Shown here: piece by piece, positions 59,544-64,000 of the stretch | Position numbering within the stretch: position 1 is the stretch's first letter | How the letters are laid out: each line of letters starts with the position of its first letter | Assembly: GCF_030864355.1 (NCBI RefSeq) | Contig: NC_083393.1 | Coordinates: 3,224,001-3,288,000 of the forward strand | From: Cutaneotrichosporon cavernicola | Taxonomy: Eukaryota > Basidiomycota > Tremellomycetes > Trichosporonales > Trichosporonaceae | Length of the DNA stretch: 64,000 bases | Direction: 5' to 3' | The notes under the pieces: model-generated | Databases searched by the model: none | What the model saw: only the letters and a program-made list of their open reading frames with translations | What the model was told of the DNA's origin: nothing | Program-made: the position numbers and the translations under genes

Positions 59544-61115
59544 ATGCGCTCGTCACTGCGTCTCGCCCAAGGCGCAAAGCAGGCGAATTGTGGTGCGGCG
59601 TTCGGAGGGGAAACGTATTCTCTTCCGGGACCTTACGCGTGGCGCAACCCCGCAGCCGCCGGCCCATCATCAGGTGAGAGCTGCTCAATCGGTGACAGGA
59701 TGGGCCGCTCTGACAGCAGGCCGTCTTGCCGGGCGTCCCATCGCAGTCAAGGACAATATCTCGTATGCGGGAGCACCGACGACGTGCTCGTCCCGCATTC
59801 TAGAGGGGTACACGCCGCCCTATACCGCGGCATGTGTACAGCGCCTTGTCGACGAGGGTGCGCACATCGTGGGCAAGACGAAGATGGACGAGTTTGGAAT
59901 GGGGTAGGTTGGAGCGCAGTCCTCAACTTATGGTTCGTCTCAAGCTGATGCCAGATCTGAGAACACGCACATGCCAGAGGGCTGGGCACCGGTACCCAAC
60001 CCCTCTGGGCCGGCTGGTGAAGCGCGTTCAGTGGGCGGAAGCTCTGGTGGCTCAGCGGCCGCCGTTGCGGAAGGAAGTGCGTGGGCGTGAGTTCAAAGTC
60101 TCGTATGTCGACTGACGTCAGCGCATTAGGAACGGACACGGGCGGGTCGGTGCGCCTGCCAGCGTCGTTCTGCGGTGTCGTGGGCCTCAAACCGAGCTAC
60201 GGCATGATCAGCCGGTACGGCGTGGTGTCTTACGCCGACAGCCTGGACTGTGTTGGTGTACTTGGCTCCACAATCGACGTAGTGGAGGAGGTATTCGGCG
60301 TCCTCTCCGGCCCAGACGGACGGGATATGACGTGCGCCAGCGCCCAAACGCGCGAGCGTGCGGCGGAGATCGCAGCAGCTGCGCCAAGCAGTTTGGAGGG
60401 CCTGCGTATTGGTCTCCCTGTCCAGACGCACGTCGAGGGGGCATATCAGATTCCCCGCGCACTGCTTGAACACCTCAAGTCCCAAGGTGCAGAACTCGTA
60501 CCCGTTGACATTCCGGCACTCCGCCTCTCCCTCCCCGCGTACTATGTGCTCGCGACGGCCGAGGCGGCATCTAATCTCGGCCGGTTCGGGGGATCGTGGT
60601 GGGGTTCATCGTGGGAGCGGACGCGGGATGACGATAGTGGGGTGGAACGCCGGCGCCGAATCCGATCCGAAGGGTTTGGGTACGAGGTCCGCAAGCGTAT
60701 TTTGGCGGGTACACATGCGCTCACGGCCGACGCGTTCAATAACTCGTACCTCAAGGCGCTGGCGTTGCGGCATGATTTGAAGCAGCAGTATGCCGACGTG
60801 TTTGCGCTCCCACATCCCGCCAAGGGGGTAGGAAGGGAGGGAGGCGTCCACGTCCTCCTCCACCCCACGGCCATTGGGCCTGCTCCTCGACTGCAAGACG
60901 ACGGGAAGGGAGAGGACGCCCGATACCAGTACCTCCAGGACGTGCTTACCACGAGCGCCAACCTTGCTGGCTTGCCTGCCATGAGTGTGCCTGCCAGCCG
61001 TGTGGACGGCTGGCCGGTCGGCGTGAGCGTCGTCGGCCAGTGGGGGACAGAGGATGTCGTGTTCCGCACCGGACGGGGCATCGAGGAGTGGGCGAAGGCG
61101 AGCGGTTCGTCGTAG
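59544..61115 (+). CDS. HER2: mitochondrial glutamyl-tRNA(Gln) amidotransferase subunit A
   Basis: Four exons: 59544-59673, 59720-59903, 59955-60080 and 60122-61115; introns of 46, 51 and 41 nt; 477 aa. GatA is the amidase subunit of the GatCAB/GatFAB complex, which converts Glu-tRNA(Gln) to Gln-tRNA(Gln) in mitochondria. The amidase catalytic Lys (AVKDNI), cis-Ser (GGSSGGSAA) and nucleophile Ser ([16 protein letters not shown]) are all present, two of them next to introns. [20 protein letters not shown] and [14 protein letters not shown] are typical GatA blocks. The start [13 protein letters not shown] could be a short presequence, but the segment before [10 protein letters not shown] is poorly conserved, so the first exon is the weakest part. 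The C-terminus is complete. Confidence 0.9.
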
Positions 61116-61203
61116 TCATAGTCTCAGTCCTGTCCCCGTCATACTACCTCGCCTTACATCTCACCTCTCCCATCTACTAGAACTCTAGATGCACATGCAT
61201 AGT

Positions 61204-62263
61204 CTACACTTGCCGCTCGAAGAAGCTCTCAAACTCGCCCTGCACGAATGCAAACACCTCCCTAGCTCCACGGTGTCCGAGCTCGCGTGCCTCATTGAAC
61301 TGCTGTCAGCTAACCAATTCTGGACAAAATCTCACCTGCTGCCGGGTAAACGTTCCCTCTGCCTCGATCCACAAGCTCTCGGCCTCCTCGTCTTCGTCCA
61401 TCCGATCCTTGGCGGAGGACACGCCCGCGCCGAAAGCCCACCCGAAGCCGAATCGTGCGTCGGCAGCTGCCTCCTCCTCCGCACTAGGATCGAGAACGTA
61501 CTCGCCATCGACGAGTGCAACACCAACCGCGAGGGGAACGGCGCGCATGCCGACGCTTCCAGCGTGCATGGCCGCGAGGGAGGCGGCGTTGAACACCGCT
61601 GCGCGTGACACCATACCTCCCGAAAGAGAGAGAGGCGTTCCATTTGATGGAGGGTAAGTGGTGGGAGGCCAGGAGGTGACTTTCTCTTCGATCCATGGAG
61701 GGGACGAAGTTTGTGTGGTGGCTGGGATGAGGCTCTGGACGACGAGCTGGACCAGCGAGCGGGGGAAACGGTTCAGTGCAAGTATAGGAGTGAAGGAGGC
61801 GCGGAGGGCGTCCTCGAGTGCGCGGGAGGGGGTGGCACCAATGCCGTCGAGCGGGCGGTGGATGACCTCGAGGGTGGCTCCATCGATGCGCTCGTCGCGA
61901 ATGCGTACCTCGATCGGGCCGGTGAAGGATGCGAGGGCGGCGGCGGCGGGACCTGGTGCGGGAAGGTGGGGGGAGGGGGAGGGGGGGTAGGAGAACAAGT
62001 GGGGTTAGGAGGAGGAGAGGGGGTAAGGAAATGGGGGGCCAGAAGAGAGGATAAGGGAGGAAGGTCGGGAAGGTGGTATCAGGATGCCCAGCGTGTAGAT
62101 GTGAGAGGGATGGACGGCGGAGAGGAGGAGGGTCAGCTCTGCAGGCGCTGGAGAGGATGTACTCACCGAACTCGAATCGTCCCGAACCGTCAGCGCGATC
62201 CAACTCGCCAAGCACCGCGCGCATTGGGCGGAGTTGGTTGTTCTTTCGTCCGTCTTGCCGCAT
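61204..62263 (-). CDS. RRP46: exosome core subunit RRP46 (RNase PH-like)
   Basis: Three exons: 62167-62263, 61336-61952 and 61204-61302; introns of 214 and 33 nt; 270 aa. Rrp46 is one of the six RNase PH-like ring subunits of the RNA exosome. The start gives RKNNQLRPMRAVLGELDRAD, then GSGRFEFG, ALASFTGPIEVRIRDE and ALNRFPRSLVQLVVQSL, then AVFNAASLAAMHAGSVGMRAV and PLAVGVALVDGEYVLDP, all in family order. No phosphorolytic site is expected in eukaryotic ring subunits. Intron 1 is long for this genome and pyrimidine-rich. The intron 2 acceptor may be three bases further on (one Gln fewer). It is convergent with GatA, 88 bp between stops. Confidence 0.92.
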
Positions 62264-63271
62264 CGCTATTATGGTTAAAGGTATAGTTGTTGACAGCAGT
62301 TGGAGCACGGTTCGAAATCGTGCCCCTCCACCGGTGGAGGTGGGCCACGTGACTTGTGACCTAGACCAGATTGTAATGGAAACCGGTTGTAATGCCACTT
62401 GAAATTCGTCCTAATAACTGGCGCACATGCAGTGTTGTTTGTGGCAGCAACCGACACGACGAAGGGCACACCACAAGGTGAGCATCAGTGCTTTGGCAAG
62501 CTATTAACCGCATGCACACCGTGGAAGGTGGCTCCTGCAGAGCACGAGGGGTGCAGTGTTCACGGCCCCGTTCCGATATTCCCGTTCTCGGTGCCTAGGC
62601 TGGTCGGCGCATTACCGCATCGTTCCCCCATGTCGTTTTGTGTCATTGACCCCAATACCCTACTCAAACGGGGTGACGCCGCCCAGCACTAGACACATGG
62701 CATTTCCCGCTCGCCAGACCAGCCTGCATGGGACACTAGTTCCGTGGCACAGTTTGGTGGGCGGTGCCAACGCCGCTGATAACATTCATCAAACATCGAG
62801 TTCTATCCTTGGCTTGGACGAGTTGGCGTCGACCGATGTACCTGACAATTTTGTTCAACTATCCTATCCCCAAGATGGGGCACCAGGCTGGCACCAATAA
62901 TGAACATTATGTGTACATTCCCCAATGAACACCCCATGTACATTCCTCCAATGGCATCTTGCGCGCGTATCGGACGTGATGATGATGGCGCGTGCCCACA
63001 TTATCAGAGGCACATCCGCTCGGAAGAACGACGTCGCTGCCTAGCTGCCTACGAGTGCCGCGGTTGGTGGCTAAATGCGGGGAATGTCGCAATACCTGGG
63101 TTCGTGGCCCCGGAACGCGGACACGGGGACCCGCCTTACCACTCGCGTTACCAAGTGGACCATGGGTCCGTGGTACCGTTGTAAGACATGTTGGCTTGGG
63201 GAACAAGGTTGGTGCGACGCGCTGATACCGCGTCTGCTGTTGCTTGAGTGGTGTGTAATGTAGGAGGAGGA
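62264..63271. promoter_or_regulatory. RRP46 upstream region; otherwise empty
   Basis: A 1-kb gap. Two adjacent hairpins lie at 62305-62340 (one tRNA-T-arm-like, one perfect 16-nt palindrome), followed by CCACGTGAC at about 62345. From 62480 to 63270 I see no gene; short open frames on both strands have no support. Confidence 0.45.
62325..62340. repeat. perfect 16-nt palindrome
   Basis: CCTCCACCGGTGGAGG equals its own reverse complement. It lies about 60 bp upstream of the RRP46 start codon, next to a GCACG/CGTGC hairpin at 62305-62323. Confidence 0.75.
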
Positions 63272-63654
63272 TCAGATGGTGTGCCACGACAGTCTACGGT
63301 CAGCGAGACGCCCATTCTGAATACTCACTTGGACGGCTGTAGTGATTTTGCTTGGTTGAAGTCGAGGCCGTCGACGTCGTCATTTGCGAGGCGGCGTTTG
63401 GCCCTTCTCAGCGCTTCAGAGAAACGGTATGCACGGGAGGTAGTCGAGGGCACCACTTGGACGGGCTCGCAGAACATGGGCTGCTTGGGGACAGGTATTG
63501 AGATGGAGGAAGCGAAGGGAGAGGGCTGAGTGGACGAGCCGGGGGTGGTGGTTGTGGACATGGAACGGGAGGTGGTGGTGACGGTGGATGCGGTGCTGGG
63601 ACGGCGGGAGCCCATGGTGGCGATGCTAGGGCGACGGAAGTTGAAAGGTGACAT
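63272..63654 (-). CDS. small orphan protein, 115 aa
   Basis: Two exons, 63329-63654 and 63272-63293, joined across a 35-nt intron (GTGAGT, CTGAC, TAG); 115 aa. The first two-thirds are Ser/Thr/Pro-rich and probably disordered (RRPSIATMGSRRPSTAS). A more conserved-looking end follows: PVPKQPMFCEPVQVVPS, then a basic amphipathic helix (YRFSEALRRAKRRL) and the short last exon. An in-frame ATG at 63810 would add 52 basic residues; I prefer 63654 because the added part looks like translated leader. I do not recognise the family. Confidence 0.6.
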
Positions 63655-64000
63655 GGCGAGAGAGTTGGAGAGAGAGTGAGAGTGTCTGTGTGACGAGCAG
63701 GAGGAGAGAGTGGAGAAGGAGAAGGGCTTGGCGGCTGGCCGCTTGGCCGCTCTCTTATCTTTGTTTCTTCTTGGTTTGTTGGGGTGGCGTGCGAACTTTG
63801 CTGCCAACAACTTGGGCGCGTCCTAATTTGCGGGGGCAAAGCGGAATGCGAGTAGGCGCAAGTGATGACTCGGGCCGAGACCAAGCGGGTGGCGCAATCC
63901 ACTTGGCACTTGACAGACGACGAACAAGACAGTGCGATAACAGCCGAGGTGATGAGAAGGGACAAGGGGGAATGCATCCACTACCTTTATAATCGCCAGC
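63655..64000. other. window end, upstream of the small orphan gene
   Basis: The first part is open in the orphan gene's frame to 63810 and pyrimidine-rich on the minus strand (leader). No other gene was recognised. Confidence 0.4.

Noticed and set aside
59348..59677. Alternative GatA first exon in another frame ([11 protein letters not shown])
   Set aside because: It resembles the GatA N-terminus but its phase at the intron (phase 2) does not join to [10 protein letters not shown]. The frame from 59544 (phase 1) does.
62262..62335. Possible tRNA around the GGTTCGAAATC B-box-like sequence
   Set aside because: No acceptor stem partner for the bases after the T-arm-like hairpin, and no D arm or anticodon arm in either orientation; kept only as a repeat/hairpin observation.

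Overview
The window is nuclear DNA of a fungus, most likely a basidiomycete yeast of the Tremellomycetes (Trichosporonales-like is my best guess; no rRNA or marker gene confirms it). Evidence: GC-rich coding sequence; genes cut by very short introns (33 of the 56 introns I rebuilt are 31-36 nt) with GTGAGT-type donors, CTGAC or CTAAC branch sites close to the acceptor and YAG ends; long pyrimidine-rich untranslated regions; and fungal genes such as NST1, the Cet1-type RNA triphosphatase, SIT4, KRR1 and a Taka-amylase-type GH13. Every multi-exon model was built by hand: splice sites were chosen so that reading frame and family alignment both hold, and exon lengths were checked to sum to whole codons.

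Layout. 1-759: 3' end of an unrecognised gene. 984-5800: single-pass membrane protein (-), NECAP endocytic adaptor (-), secreted alpha-amylase (+). 6095-8380: checkpoint clamp subunit Rad9 (+). 9206-11344: SARAF-like ER protein (-) and a small orphan gene (+). 11662-11752: tRNA-Leu(AAG) with a 13-nt intron. 12009-19434: 1370-aa orphan multi-pass membrane protein (-) and a MAPK-phosphatase-type dual-specificity phosphatase (-). 22076-29778: a 2498-aa Nup159/Nup214 nucleoporin (-) carrying RanBP2-type zinc fingers, head to head with the mRNA-capping RNA triphosphatase (29970-31054, +). 31232-34210: EMC1 (-). 34578-41916: AMPK beta (-), SNF1/AMPK alpha (+) and the PP6/Sit4 phosphatase (+). 42023-48048: KRR1 (-), ABP1 (-), CDC37 (+). 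50401-54727: large RA-PH scaffold (+). 54861-58885: NST1 (-). 59544-61115: mitochondrial GatA/HER2 (+). 61204-62263: exosome RRP46 (-). 63272-63654: small orphan (-).

How the genes relate. Most of the window is ordinary housekeeping. The notable neighbourhood is 34.5-42 kb, where the catalytic and beta subunits of the energy-sensing SNF1/AMPK kinase are divergent neighbours sharing one 1.6-kb intergenic region, with the Sit4 phosphatase, reported in budding yeast to oppose Snf1 activation, 344 bp downstream; the kinase co-chaperone CDC37 lies 4.6 kb beyond SIT4. Other second-look points are three apparent GC-AG introns, a zinc-finger cassette tandemly amplified inside the nucleoporin, a 447-nt intron in SIT4, and SREPS phospho-type repeats in the Rad9 tail. 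No transposon, CRISPR array, virus-like element or secondary-metabolite cluster was seen.
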